Source: Actinocorallia populi (GTDB taxonomy: Bacteria > Actinomycetota > Actinomycetes > Streptosporangiales > Streptosporangiaceae). From it: a stretch of DNA of 64,000 nt. The notes beneath the pieces were generated by a model. That model had not been told where the DNA came from. It saw only the letters and a program-made list of their open reading frames with translations, and made no database searches. Numbering within the stretch: position 1 is the first letter of the stretch; the number at the start of each line of letters is the position of its first letter. The translations under genes and the position numbers were made by a program. This document shows positions 24,590 to 33,137 of this stretch, in pieces. The DNA lies in NCBI RefSeq assembly GCF_002995495.1, contig NZ_PVZV01000003.1, positions 124,001-188,000 of the forward strand, given 5' to 3'.

Positions 24590-25357
24590 TCACCAGGGCA
24601 CCGGCCCCTCCTCTCCGAAGAACCCGGCGGTCGGCCCGTCCGCGCCGAGCGTGGCCAGCCGCACCACGACCGCGGCGCCCTGCGCGACGGTGAGGAACCC
24701 CGTGTGGGCGTTGCTGTCCGTGTCGACGAAGCCGGGCGCGACGGCGTTGACGAGGATGCCGTCCTTCCTCAGCTCGTTGGCGTAGTGCACGGTCAGCGCG
24801 TTCAGCGCGGACTTGGACGGCGAGTAGGCCGCCGACGGCAGCAGCGCCGCGAAGGGGCCCTCCGGATCGCTGGTGATGGTCAGCGACGCGGCATGGCTGC
24901 TGACGTTGACGACGCGCGGCGCCGGCGACCGCCGCAACAGCGGGAGCATCGCGTTGGTCACCGCGATCACCCCGAAGACGTTGGTCTCGAACACCGCCCG
25001 GACCATGTCCAGGTCGACCGAGCTGGGAACCTGGTCATGGGCGTCTTCAGGCGAGACCTGCCCGGAACCGGTGATACCAGCGTTGTTGACCAGCACGTCG
25101 AGCCTGCCGAAGCGCTCCTCGACCTGCTCGGCCGCCTCCCGAACGGTGACCGGGTCGGTGACGTCCAGGGTGACCGCGTGCACGTCACCGCCCCCCGCTC
25201 GCAGCGCCGCGGCGGCCTCCTCCCCGCGCCGCGGATCCCGGGCACCGACCAGCACCGTCATGCCCAGCCCGGCGAGTTGCTCGGCGACCCCGCGGCCGAT
25301 CCCCTTGTTCGCCCCGGTGACCAGCGCGACCTTCCGGTGAGTGACCTGCTCGCCCAT
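24590..25357 (-). CDS. Short-chain dehydrogenase/reductase (SDR)
   Basis: 255 residues, classical SDR. Nucleotide motif TGANKGIGRG near residue 15, DVLVNNAGITG, the Ser of VVNVSSHAA and the YSPSKSALN active site are all present. It reduces or oxidises a carbonyl/alcohol with NAD(P)(H). ECF41 sigma genes are typically linked to small redox enzymes; here the SDR precedes the sigma gene and is itself preceded by a matching ECF41 promoter, so it is probably the sigma factor's principal target. Confidence 0.92.
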   Translation of the reverse strand: MGEQVTHRKVALVTGANKGIGRGVAEQLAGLGMTVLVGARDPRRGEEAAAALRAGGGDVHAVTLDVTDPVTVREAAEQVEERFGRLDVLVNNAGITGSGQVSPEDAHDQVPSSVDLDMVRAVFETNVFGVIAVTNAMLPLLRRSPAPRVVNVSSHAASLTITSDPEGPFAALLPSAAYSPSKSALNALTVHYANELRKDGILVNAVAPGFVDTDSNAHTGFLTVAQGAAVVVRLATLGADGPTAGFFGEEGPVPW

Positions 25358-25415
25358 GACCGGCTCCTTCCCGTGAGCGGGCCCGCCCTTCGCGGAACCC
25401 GTCTTCACCACCCGA

Positions 25416-25442
25416 GACGAGACAGCCCGCACTTCTGTGACA
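25416..25442 (-). promoter_or_regulatory. ECF41-type promoter driving the SDR-sigma factor unit
   Basis: On the minus strand TGTCACA (25442-25436) is followed after exactly 16 bases by CGTC (25419-25416). This is the published ECF41 promoter architecture. It lies about 60 bp ahead of the SDR start and implies autoregulation of the downstream sigma gene. Confidence 0.7.
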
Positions 25443-25475
25443 CGCGACCGGGCACCTGATCACTAGGCTGACCCG

Positions 25476-25988
25476 GTGGCGTTCGACATCAACGGGTACC
25501 GCCCTCCGCGGCTCTGCGGGTTCGCCGCGATCAGCGAGATGCACGCCGACCGCCTGCGTTCCCTGGTCGGACGGCGGCTGAGCTCGGTATGGGTCGTCTG
25601 GGACCTGGAAGACGACTCGTGGTTCGCCGACTGCCCTGTGCTGCTCTCCTTCGAGGGAGCGCAGGTCGAGATCGACCACAGCAAGTTCAGCGACGTGTCC
25701 ATCACCTGGAACGAGATCGACCCGCTGGCCCCCGTCATCTGGCCGGACTCGGAGCTGGAGTTCCGCCTGCGGTGGCGTGAGGACGAGCGCGCGGGCATGG
25801 CCGCTCTGCACGGCCGGGCCCTGACCGCCGTGGAACTGCTCGAGTGGTCGGGCAGGGACATGGCCCACGGCATGGTCGCCGTCAGCTTCGTCTTCGACGA
25901 CGGACGCATCACGGTCCACAACGCGCTGGACGAGAACGGCCTGGAACTCACCCCGCCCGACCCGCACTACCGGGTCCACCGCCTCTGA
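25476..25988 (+). CDS. Hypothetical protein, 170 residues
   Basis: GTG start. No domain recognised with confidence. The protein is acidic with regularly spaced hydrophobic strands (SVWVVWDLEDDSWFADCPVL, VAVSFVFDDGRITVHNALDE), suggesting a soluble beta-rich or alpha/beta fold; there is no signal peptide or membrane segment. Codon use matches the surrounding chromosome. It stands divergent from the SDR gene and upstream of a TetR gene without close coupling. Confidence 0.75.
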   Translation: MAFDINGYRPPRLCGFAAISEMHADRLRSLVGRRLSSVWVVWDLEDDSWFADCPVLLSFEGAQVEIDHSKFSDVSITWNEIDPLAPVIWPDSELEFRLRWREDERAGMAALHGRALTAVELLEWSGRDMAHGMVAVSFVFDDGRITVHNALDENGLELTPPDPHYRVHRL

Positions 25989-26073
25989 GCTTCGCGGTGC
26001 GGAGCGGGAGGCCGGGCCGGTCGTAGACTCGCGCTGTTCTTTCCGTTTCGGTCGGGTCGGGCTGGAGTCGTCC

Positions 26074-26694
26074 GTGGTCTCTCGTGGGGTTCGGGGTCCG
26101 TATGCGAAGTCGGCCGCGGTGCGACGGCGGATCCTGGAGGCGTGCGTGGAGGCGTTCGCCACGACCGGCTTCTACGGTGCGACCTTGAAGGACGTCGCCG
26201 CTCGTGCGGGCATCAGCTTCACCGGGTTGCTGCACCACTTCCCGCACAAGGAGGAGCTGCTGCTGGCGGTGCTGGAGTTCAGGGCCGAACAGGGCAGAAA
26301 TCTGCTGGAGCAGGCCGGCGCGCTGGATCCGGCCGGAGATCCGCTGGGGGCACTGCGCGGGATGCTCGCGGTGAGCGCCGACAACGCCTCGTATCCGGGG
26401 CTGGTGGAACTGCACTGCGTCATGACGGGCGAAGCCACCTCTCCCGTGCATCCCGCCCACGGCTACTACACCGACCGCTTCCGCGAGCTCCGCCGCTTCT
26501 ACACCGCCGCCTTCACCGCTTTGGCCGAGCGCGGCGAGCTGTGCTCGCCGATCCCGCCGGCGGTCTTGGCGGACATGACGCTCTCCCTGCTCAACGGCCT
26601 GCAGACCCAGTGGCTGTACGACCGCGACGGCATCGATGTGGAAGGCGGCGTCCGCGCCTTCCTGGCCTCGGCCGTCCCCTCTCTGGCCGAGTGA
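26074..26694 (+). CDS. TetR/AcrR-family transcriptional regulator
   Basis: 206 residues from GTG 26074. The HTH is clear: RRRILEACVEAFATTGFYGA, LKDVAARAGISFTGLLHHFPHKEEL. The C-terminal domain (YTDRFRELRRFYTAAFTAL, DMTLSLLNGLQTQW) resembles the class common next to glycoside hydrolases and sugar regulators in actinomycetes. It is 143 bp upstream of the secreted glycosidase, which it may control. Confidence 0.9.
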   Translation: MVSRGVRGPYAKSAAVRRRILEACVEAFATTGFYGATLKDVAARAGISFTGLLHHFPHKEELLLAVLEFRAEQGRNLLEQAGALDPAGDPLGALRGMLAVSADNASYPGLVELHCVMTGEATSPVHPAHGYYTDRFRELRRFYTAAFTALAERGELCSPIPPAVLADMTLSLLNGLQTQWLYDRDGIDVEGGVRAFLASAVPSLAE

Positions 26695-26756
26695 GCCGAA
26701 GGCGGCCGTCCGCACCCCTGACGGAAACATAACTATGCACTTACGAGAATCATGTT

Positions 26757-26813
26757 CTTGACTGTCGAAAATCGTAATGCCACTCTGTTTTGAGCTGCCG
26801 TGACGCCGGTCAC
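26757..26813 (+). promoter_or_regulatory. Glycosidase promoter region with TTGAC box and GTGA-N6-TCAC dyad
   Basis: CTTGACT at 26757-26763 resembles a -35 box; a GTGA-N6-TCAC palindrome is at 26800-26813. The same pair of elements at the same 43-bp offset occurs at the MFS and phosphotriesterase promoters. Confidence 0.45.
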
Positions 26814-26837
26814 AGAGCAGCCGAAGGGAGTGTTCGC

Positions 26838-28424
26838 ATGACGGATCTGACGGCGTTGGAACGAAGAGCCGGGTGGTCGCGTGCTCGGCGACGCGGACTG
26901 GGAATGCTGGCCCTCGGTGCCTTGGCGGCGAGTACCGCTCTGATGAGCGTCCAGCCCTCCGCCAGGGCGGCCGCGCCCGCCCCGTCCCCTGCCAGGGTGT
27001 CGGTCGACTTCGGCTCCGGGCTGGGCGAGCTCCCGCGCCCGGAGAAGCTCAACAACTTCGGCAACGTCACCGCTTGGCCCGAGCAGCGCTCCGACGACGT
27101 CGCGTTCCTCAACGAGCAGGGCCTGCACGGCGACATCTACCGGATCTGGCTGAGCAGCCCCAACGCATCCGCTGAGGAGAACATCTTCAACCAGTGCGAC
27201 CTGGCCACCGGCAAGTGCGACTTCTCCAAGCTGGACGCCTACCTCACCCAGGCGAGCACCGTGTCCGACTCGGTGCTGGTGAACATCAACCCGACGGACT
27301 TCGTCGAGGGCAAGCGGCCCTTCAAGGACCTCAAGCCGCTGCTGGAGCTGATGCTGAGCGACCTGAAGAAGAAGTACCCCCGCGTCGACCACGTCGAGGT
27401 GTTCAACGAGCCGGACTGGCAGTTCCACGGGCTGGCGCGCCGGCAGGGACGCCCGGCGGAAGAGGCGACCTTGCAGCCCGGGGAGCTCTACCGCTTCTAC
27501 GTGCCGTTCTATGAGGCCGTCGACACCGTCAACAAGAAGCTCCGCCGCTCCGACCGGCTCCAGGTCGGCGGTCCGTCGCTGATGTTCATGGACCCCAAGT
27601 GGCTGAAGCCGTTCCTGGACGGCTACGCCGCCGACAGGAACCCCCGCAAGCGCCTGGACTTCCTGTCCTACCACTCCTACCTGAAGTGGGACGACGACTA
27701 CCAGGTCCCCACGCTCTACAGCAAGGACCTGCGCACGGTGGCCTCGGACCGGGACACCCTACGGGCATGGCTGAAGGAACGCCGCCTGCCCAGGAACCTC
27801 CCGACCTTCATCACCGAGACCGGCATCTACCCCGGCCCGTCCTTCGACGACCCTGAACCCGAGAACGACTACCTGCGCCAAGCCGCCGGAATGGCCACCT
27901 ACGGCTACCTGTACGCAGACCAGCCCGGCACCCGCATGTTCAACTGGTGCGTCCGCCACCGCGTCGAAGAACGCAAGGACCAGCTGGTCACCCGCGCCCC
28001 TGACGGGCCGCTCACCGACACGTTCACCCCCTACGGGAACATGCTGCTGATGCAGTCCAAGATGAAGGACACCCGGGTGTCCGCCACCTCCAGCGGCCTC
28101 AAGGAGGACAACGGCGTCTACGCCATCGCCTCCAAGGACCGCACCGGCGCCTCCCTGATGGTCTGGAACTGGCAGCACACCAACACCGACAGCTACCGGG
28201 CCACCGTCGACATGTCCCGTCTGCCCGCCGACCTCAGACGCGGCCCCGTCCGCCAGCGCACGTACAGAATCGACCAGACCACCAGCAACTACTTCACCGA
28301 CCCGGCCAAGGCCGACCTCCAGCTCGTCGACGAGAAGACCGTCACCCCCGGCAAAACCCACACCCAGCGCATCGACCTCGCACCCAATGCGATCTACCTG
28401 ATCCTCCTCGAACCCGCGCGATGA
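26838..28424 (+). CDS. Secreted GH39-like glycoside hydrolase
   Basis: 528 residues. A signal peptide is evident (RRGLGMLALGALAASTALM, cleavage near SARAAAP), so it is exported. The catalytic TIM barrel shows HVEVFNEPDWQFHG, with the acid/base Glu of FNEP at about residue 191, and FITETGIYPG with the nucleophile Glu at about 326, as in clan GH-A and close to GH39 (beta-xylosidase/iduronidase). A C-terminal beta domain follows (SLMVWNWQHTNTDSY). It should cut an extracellular glycoside; the exact substrate is open. ATG 26838 follows GAAGGGAG. Confidence 0.85.
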   Translation: MTDLTALERRAGWSRARRRGLGMLALGALAASTALMSVQPSARAAAPAPSPARVSVDFGSGLGELPRPEKLNNFGNVTAWPEQRSDDVAFLNEQGLHGDIYRIWLSSPNASAEENIFNQCDLATGKCDFSKLDAYLTQASTVSDSVLVNINPTDFVEGKRPFKDLKPLLELMLSDLKKKYPRVDHVEVFNEPDWQFHGLARRQGRPAEEATLQPGELYRFYVPFYEAVDTVNKKLRRSDRLQVGGPSLMFMDPKWLKPFLDGYAADRNPRKRLDFLSYHSYLKWDDDYQVPTLYSKDLRTVASDRDTLRAWLKERRLPRNLPTFITETGIYPGPSFDDPEPENDYLRQAAGMATYGYLYADQPGTRMFNWCVRHRVEERKDQLVTRAPDGPLTDTFTPYGNMLLMQSKMKDTRVSATSSGLKEDNGVYAIASKDRTGASLMVWNWQHTNTDSYRATVDMSRLPADLRRGPVRQRTYRIDQTTSNYFTDPAKADLQLVDEKTVTPGKTHTQRIDLAPNAIYLILLEPAR

Positions 28425-28616
28425 CCTACCGGGGCCTTGCATCCGTTTCCGCCTCGCCCGATCCGCTTCAGCACTAGCCGGACGGGATGGTGAGGGACAT
28501 GAGCGTGCCAGACGCGCTCATGTTCCTCACCGGTGGTCGAGTACACCGCGAAGATCCCGGACGGGATGTTCTGACGCACACGGTCCAGATTCGCATGGTG
28601 CCGCCCGCCACCCGGG

Positions 28617-30056
28617 TCAGGCGACCCGCATCGCGTCCCGTTCGGCGGCGATCGCCTGCGCGGTCCGTGCGGCTTGGGCGGCGACGCCTGCGATGCTCGA
28701 GGTGAGGAACGGACCACCGCCGGCGAAGTCGCCGACCACGTGCAGACGCGGGACGGCCGGTACCAGGCCGCCGGACGGGTGGAGTTCGGCCAGGCCTTCG
28801 GCCCGCAAGGACGCGACCAGGCGTCCGGCCGCGCGGGGTGTCGCTCGCGGCGGCGGGTTCACTGCGTTGATGACGATGTCGGGGGTGAGTTCGCCGCCGT
28901 CGCCGTGCGCCCGGAACGACCCGTCCACCGCCTCGATCTCGCGGACGCCCGCGGCGACGGTGAGTTGCCCGGAGTCCAGCAGGCGCATCATGGTCGAGGC
29001 GTTCACCGGGATCATCGGTGAGGCGACGCTGGACGCCAGGCGGAAGTGGCTTCGCAGCCGCTCGCGGTCAGGCTCGGGCAGCAGCCGCCACGCGTACGGG
29101 CCGAGGGTGTGCGCTGTCTCCTGGAGTACCCGGCGGCCGATCCTGGGGTCGCCGACAGCAGCCAGTTGCCTCCGCAATCGTCGTACCGGATCCTCTGTCT
29201 CGGTCGCCAGCAGTTCGGCCGCGAAGTCCTCGAAGTCCTCCCCCGCCTCCTCCATTTCGGCGCGCAGCAACCCGATGAGGTCCTCGAGAGTGACGGCGCC
29301 GCGCTCGCGGTGCAGTGCCGCCACCCGTTCGGCGGTCACGTGCCGCGGCCGGTGGTCGGCCGGGCTCTGCCAGACGTGGGGCAGCACACCGCTGCGGGAC
29401 AGCAGCGTGATCCGCCCGGTGTGCCCGCGCGCGGCGAGCGACACCACGACGTCGACCGCGGTCAGGCCGCTCCCGATGATCGCGATGTCGCCGCCGGGCG
29501 GAACCCGGTCGAGCGTGCGCGCCAGCGGGTACGGATCGGCCGTGAAACCGGCGGCCCGGCCCAGACCGTAGTGGTCCTGGGGCGTCCCGCCGCCCACGCA
29601 CAGGACCACGTGGTCGGCATCGTGCCCGCGGCCGTCCTCGGTCCGCAGCGACCAGCGGTCACCGGACCGAGCCGCCCCGGTGACGTGGGAGGCGACGACG
29701 CGCACGCGCCAGCCGCTTTCGCGCAGGGCGGCCAGCGCCGTCTCACCGGTGTGCGCCAGGTACTCGCCGTAGAGGGCGCGCGGGACCAGCGGTTGCCCCA
29801 GCAGTTCGTCGAGGTGGCCGGCGCCGCGCGTGCCCAGCCAGGCCGCGTAGTGCCCGGGGTCCGAATGGCGGATCGACATGATGGCGGGCGGTGCGTTGAC
29901 CCGCACCGAGTCCAGGTCAGGGCCGTACGGGCGGCCTCTCCAGAGATGCGGTGACGGCTCGAAGACGGTGATGCCGCCCGGACCGCCGGCGGTGGCCGCC
30001 AGCGCGTCCAGCAGACCGACCGCGGCGGCGCCCGCCCCGATGATCGCGATGTCCAT
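28617..30056 (-). CDS. FAD/NAD(P)-binding protein (HpyO-like)
   Basis: 479 residues. The N-terminus has the dinucleotide-binding fold MDIAIIGAGAAAVGLLDAL, then SPHLWRGRPYGPDLDSVRVN, characteristic of the FAD/NAD(P)-binding family annotated near FAD-dependent urate hydroxylases. A second Rossmann motif IAIIGSGLTAVDVVVSL in the middle would bind NAD(P)H. HVVGDFAGGGPFLTSSIAGVA near the C-terminus closes the FAD site. ATG 30056 is chosen because GGAGGA is placed just upstream; an ATG at 30074 is less well placed. Divergent from the LuxR gene, which may control it. Confidence 0.87.
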   Translation of the reverse strand: MDIAIIGAGAAAVGLLDALAATAGGPGGITVFEPSPHLWRGRPYGPDLDSVRVNAPPAIMSIRHSDPGHYAAWLGTRGAGHLDELLGQPLVPRALYGEYLAHTGETALAALRESGWRVRVVASHVTGAARSGDRWSLRTEDGRGHDADHVVLCVGGGTPQDHYGLGRAAGFTADPYPLARTLDRVPPGGDIAIIGSGLTAVDVVVSLAARGHTGRITLLSRSGVLPHVWQSPADHRPRHVTAERVAALHRERGAVTLEDLIGLLRAEMEEAGEDFEDFAAELLATETEDPVRRLRRQLAAVGDPRIGRRVLQETAHTLGPYAWRLLPEPDRERLRSHFRLASSVASPMIPVNASTMMRLLDSGQLTVAAGVREIEAVDGSFRAHGDGGELTPDIVINAVNPPPRATPRAAGRLVASLRAEGLAELHPSGGLVPAVPRLHVVGDFAGGGPFLTSSIAGVAAQAARTAQAIAAERDAMRVA

Positions 30057-30165
30057 GTTCTCCTCCGTGTTCATGTCGCCGCCGAGGGGATCGGGGCCTT
30101 CTCGAGCCTCGCCGCCGCCGGAGCCGGGCCCCATCCCCCGCGAGCGGTGACCGCCGGGAGACGGT

Positions 30166-30182
30166 CCCCCCCAATCGGGGGG
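30166..30182. promoter_or_regulatory. CCCCCC-AATC-GGGGGG dyad in a divergent promoter
   Basis: A 6-bp G/C inverted repeat with a 4-base centre in the 187-bp gap between the FAD protein and the LuxR regulator, about 61 bp upstream of the regulator start. LuxR-type C-terminal domains bind such symmetric sites, so it may be the regulator's operator. Confidence 0.4.
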
Positions 30183-30243
30183 TTGGCGCAGGGGAGGAAG
30201 ATCGGACAGGCTGACCGGTGTCCAGAGCACAGGAGGTACCGCC

Positions 30244-31392
30244 GTGCCCGTTGCGCGCCGTCTCGCCGAGGTGCTGTCGGGGGCGGAGCGTGCCGCCGAC
30301 GCCCTCGACCTCTTCACCCGCACGTCCGCCGGACTGCGGCGGTTCATGCCGTTCGACTCGGCGGTGTGGGCGGCGACCGACCCGGAGACCGGCCTCATCA
30401 CCGCCCCGATGCTGGTGGAGGACCTCGGCTCCGGCGAAGGCTGCGCCGCCTACTGGGAAAGCGAACTCCTGGAGGAGAACGTCATCCCGTTTCGGGACAT
30501 CGCCCGTGCCGCCGTCCCGGTGGCCGGTCTGCGTGCGGCCACCGGTGACCTGCCCGCACGCAGCGCTCGTTTCCGCAGGCTGCTCGCGGATCTGGGCGTG
30601 GCCGACGAGCTGCGGGCCGTGCTGCGGATCGGCGACCGGCCGTGGGCCGTGGTGAGCCTGTTCCGGATGAGCCGTGACGCCCCGTTCGGTCCGGCCGAGA
30701 CCGCGCTGCTCGCCGGCCTGTCCGGCCCGCTGGCCGCGCGGCTGCGCCGGTTCGCCCGCCCATCCGCGTCCGGCGGCGGGACCGGCGCGCCCGCACCCGG
30801 ACTGGTGCTCTTCGACCCCTCCGGCGAACCGACCTCCCTCAACGAGGAGGCGCGGCAGTACCTCTCGCGGCTCCCCGGCGGCCCCTCCATCTCCTCTCCG
30901 CTGGGGCTGAGGCTGCCGATCTGGGTGGTCGCCACAGCGCTGCAGGCGCGTGCGGTCGCCCGGGGCCGGGATCGAGGCGGCGCGAGAGTGCGGATCCGCA
31001 CCGTCGACGGCCGCTGGCTGACCTGCCATGCCTCCTGTCTCAGCGGTCCCGCCGGGCGGCCCGGTCCGGTGGCGCTCGTCATCGAGCCGGCGGCCGCCGC
31101 CGACCTGGCGGTCCTCATCGCCGAGGCCTACGGCCTGACGCCGCGCGAGCTGGAGATCGCCCAGCTCGTCACGCGAGGGTTGTCCACCGCTGAGATCGCC
31201 GCGACGCTGTTCATCTCCCCGCACACCGTGCGCGACCACCTCAAGGCCGTCTTCGGCAAAGCGGAGGTCTCCAGCCGGGGCGAACTCGTCGCGCGGTTGT
31301 TCTCCGAGCACCACTCGCCTGCGGCTCCGACGACGCCTCCGGCTCCCGTCTCCTGGTGGAGATCCGCCAAGGCGTCGGGTTCACCTTCGTGA
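30244..31392 (+). CDS. LuxR-family transcriptional regulator
   Basis: 382 residues from GTG 30244. The C-terminal HTH is at about residues 295-355: LTPRELEIAQLVTRGLSTAE, IAATLFISPHTVRDHLKAVFGK. The N-terminal 280 residues look like a GAF/PAS-type sensor (FMPFDSAVWAATDPETG, VVSLFRMSRDAPFGPAETALL). This large single-protein type responds to an unknown signal. It is divergent from the FAD/NAD(P)-binding enzyme. Confidence 0.88.
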   Translation: MPVARRLAEVLSGAERAADALDLFTRTSAGLRRFMPFDSAVWAATDPETGLITAPMLVEDLGSGEGCAAYWESELLEENVIPFRDIARAAVPVAGLRAATGDLPARSARFRRLLADLGVADELRAVLRIGDRPWAVVSLFRMSRDAPFGPAETALLAGLSGPLAARLRRFARPSASGGGTGAPAPGLVLFDPSGEPTSLNEEARQYLSRLPGGPSISSPLGLRLPIWVVATALQARAVARGRDRGGARVRIRTVDGRWLTCHASCLSGPAGRPGPVALVIEPAAAADLAVLIAEAYGLTPRELEIAQLVTRGLSTAEIAATLFISPHTVRDHLKAVFGKAEVSSRGELVARLFSEHHSPAAPTTPPAPVSWWRSAKASGSPS

Positions 31393-31441
31393 CGCGGCCG
31401 TCCCGGCCGGTGCGGGAGCACCGGTGTCATGTCCCCGCAGC

Positions 31442-31466
31442 GGTTGACCCTGACGCAGGGTCAACC
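31442..31466 (+). promoter_or_regulatory. MerR-type operator/promoter of the alpha/beta hydrolase gene
   Basis: GGTTGACCCT, 5 bases, then AGGGTCAACC: a perfect 10-bp inverted repeat. TTGACC inside it is the likely -35, with a -10-like CAGCAT about 20 bp downstream, the long spacer that MerR activators compensate for. It is 16 bp upstream of ATG 31483, so the mRNA is probably leaderless. A MerR gene follows at 32327. Confidence 0.7.
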
Positions 31467-31482
31467 GCCCAGCATGGTCGGC

Positions 31483-32295
31483 ATGAACGAGAAGACCAGT
31501 GCGCTACGGCACTTCACGATCCACCATGACGGCGTCTCGATCCCGGTGTCCCGCGGCGGCCGGGGACGGACGCTGGTCCTGTGCCCCGGGCTGAACTCGA
31601 CGCTGGCCGACCTGCACGAGCTGGCCGGGCTGCTGCGGCAAGACCACGACGTGGTGACCTTCGACCTGCGCGGCCACGGCCTCGCCTCGGCCGCCGACCG
31701 GTACACCTTCGAGGCGTTCCTCGGTGACCTCGCCGCCGTGATGGGCGAGCTGCGACGCCTCGACCCGGACACGGCGCCCGTGCTCGTGGGCTACTCGCTG
31801 GGCGCGGACCTCGCCGTGCACTACGCCGCCGGGCATCCCGGGGCCGTCGCCGAGCTCGTCCTCGTCGACGGGGCGAACCCGGTGCCCGAGCCGTTCGTCA
31901 CCGAGGCCCTCCTGCCGGAGCTGCGCGCCATGTGGGAGGACATGGCGGCACGCCAGGAGGCCGAGCGGGGCACCCCGCGCCAGGTGCTGCTCACCGCCCG
32001 GGAGATCCTCGACCTGAACGTCGAGATCGACACGGTCCGAGCCGAAATCCTCGACCGGTACGAGAAGGTCGCATGCCCGATCAGCATGATCGTGTCGACC
32101 TCGATGGCGGGCGACGGCGCCGGAGGGCACGCGCAGCGGCTCAACCAGAACTGGCGCGCCGGCATTGAACGGCTTGTCCGCGAACAGCCGCACATCACCG
32201 CGTTTCGGCTCGACGCCGACCATCAGCTGGTCTTCACCTGCGCTCCGGAAATCGCCCGGATCATCCGGAGCGCACAGGACCGGTCGGCCAGGTGA
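31483..32295 (+). CDS. Alpha/beta-hydrolase
   Basis: 270 residues with the canonical fold: oxyanion segment TLVLCPGLNSTLADL, HG motif TFDLRGHGLAS, nucleophile elbow LVGYSLGADLAVHYA (Ser), and LDADHQLVF with the catalytic His. Substrate unknown. An upstream in-frame ATG at 31429 would place the MerR operator inside the gene, so ATG 31483 is preferred, with a probably leaderless mRNA. Co-directional with the MerR regulator 31 bp downstream. Confidence 0.88.
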   Translation: MNEKTSALRHFTIHHDGVSIPVSRGGRGRTLVLCPGLNSTLADLHELAGLLRQDHDVVTFDLRGHGLASAADRYTFEAFLGDLAAVMGELRRLDPDTAPVLVGYSLGADLAVHYAAGHPGAVAELVLVDGANPVPEPFVTEALLPELRAMWEDMAARQEAERGTPRQVLLTAREILDLNVEIDTVRAEILDRYEKVACPISMIVSTSMAGDGAGGHAQRLNQNWRAGIERLVREQPHITAFRLDADHQLVFTCAPEIARIIRSAQDRSAR

Positions 32296-32326
32296 CTCCT
32301 TGACCGCCCTGTAGGAGACTGATCCG

Positions 32327-33103
32327 ATGCTGACCATCGGTGAGCTGGCTTCGTACGCCGGGGTGACGGTGCGTGCGGTGCGGCACTACCACGTCAAGGG
32401 ACTGCTGCCGGAGCCGGAGCGGGACCACTCCGGCTACCGCAGATACGACGCCGACGCCGTGATCGAACTGATCAAGATCCGGACCCTCGCCGGGGCGGGC
32501 GTCCCGCTGGCACGGGTACGGGAGCTGCTCCGAGCCGACGAGGCGGAGTTCGCCGCGGCGATCGCGGACATCGACAGGCGGCTGCAGGAGGAGATCCGGC
32601 AGCGGCGGCGCCACCGCGAGCAGATCGCCCGGCTGGCCTCCGGGGACAACCTGGTGCTGCCCCCGGACGTGGTCGGGTACCTCGACCGGCTGCGGGCGCT
32701 CGGAATCGACGAGCGGATCGTCCAGGTCGAACGCGACGGCTGGATCCTGCTGGCCGCGCACTCGCCCGAGCGGGTCCCGGAGTGGATGGCGCGCAAACAC
32801 GAGCAGCTCGCCGACCCGCAGCTCATCGGCTTCTACCGCACCCTGGACCAGGCCCTCGACCAGACCGCCGACGACCCGCGGCTGGTCGAGCTGGCCGACG
32901 AACTGGCCGCCTACATCACACGGCTGGCCGACGAACAGGGCGAGGACTACGTCGACGACACCGGCATCGATCCACCGCTGGCCGGACTGATGGACGCGCT
33001 GGCGTTCGACACCGTGCCACCGGCCCGCCGGCTGATCGAACTGCTGAAGGAACGCGGCTGGACCGGCTGGACCAGGCTCGAGCGCGTGACCCCTCCGCGG
33101 TAG
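32327..33103 (+). CDS. MerR-family transcriptional regulator
   Basis: 258 residues. N-terminal winged HTH MLTIGELASYAGVTVRAVRHYHVKG, then LLPEPERDHSGYRRYDADAV, a dimerising coiled coil rich in Arg/Glu at about 75-100, and a helical effector domain of 150 residues of the kind that binds organic molecules (no metal-binding Cys pattern). It probably activates the alpha/beta-hydrolase gene through the 10-5-10 palindrome at 31442-31466, which also drives its own mRNA. Confidence 0.9.
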   Translation: MLTIGELASYAGVTVRAVRHYHVKGLLPEPERDHSGYRRYDADAVIELIKIRTLAGAGVPLARVRELLRADEAEFAAAIADIDRRLQEEIRQRRRHREQIARLASGDNLVLPPDVVGYLDRLRALGIDERIVQVERDGWILLAAHSPERVPEWMARKHEQLADPQLIGFYRTLDQALDQTADDPRLVELADELAAYITRLADEQGEDYVDDTGIDPPLAGLMDALAFDTVPPARRLIELLKERGWTGWTRLERVTPPR

Positions 33104-33137
33104 GGCGCTCCTCGTCCCCTGCCGGTGCGGCCGGACC

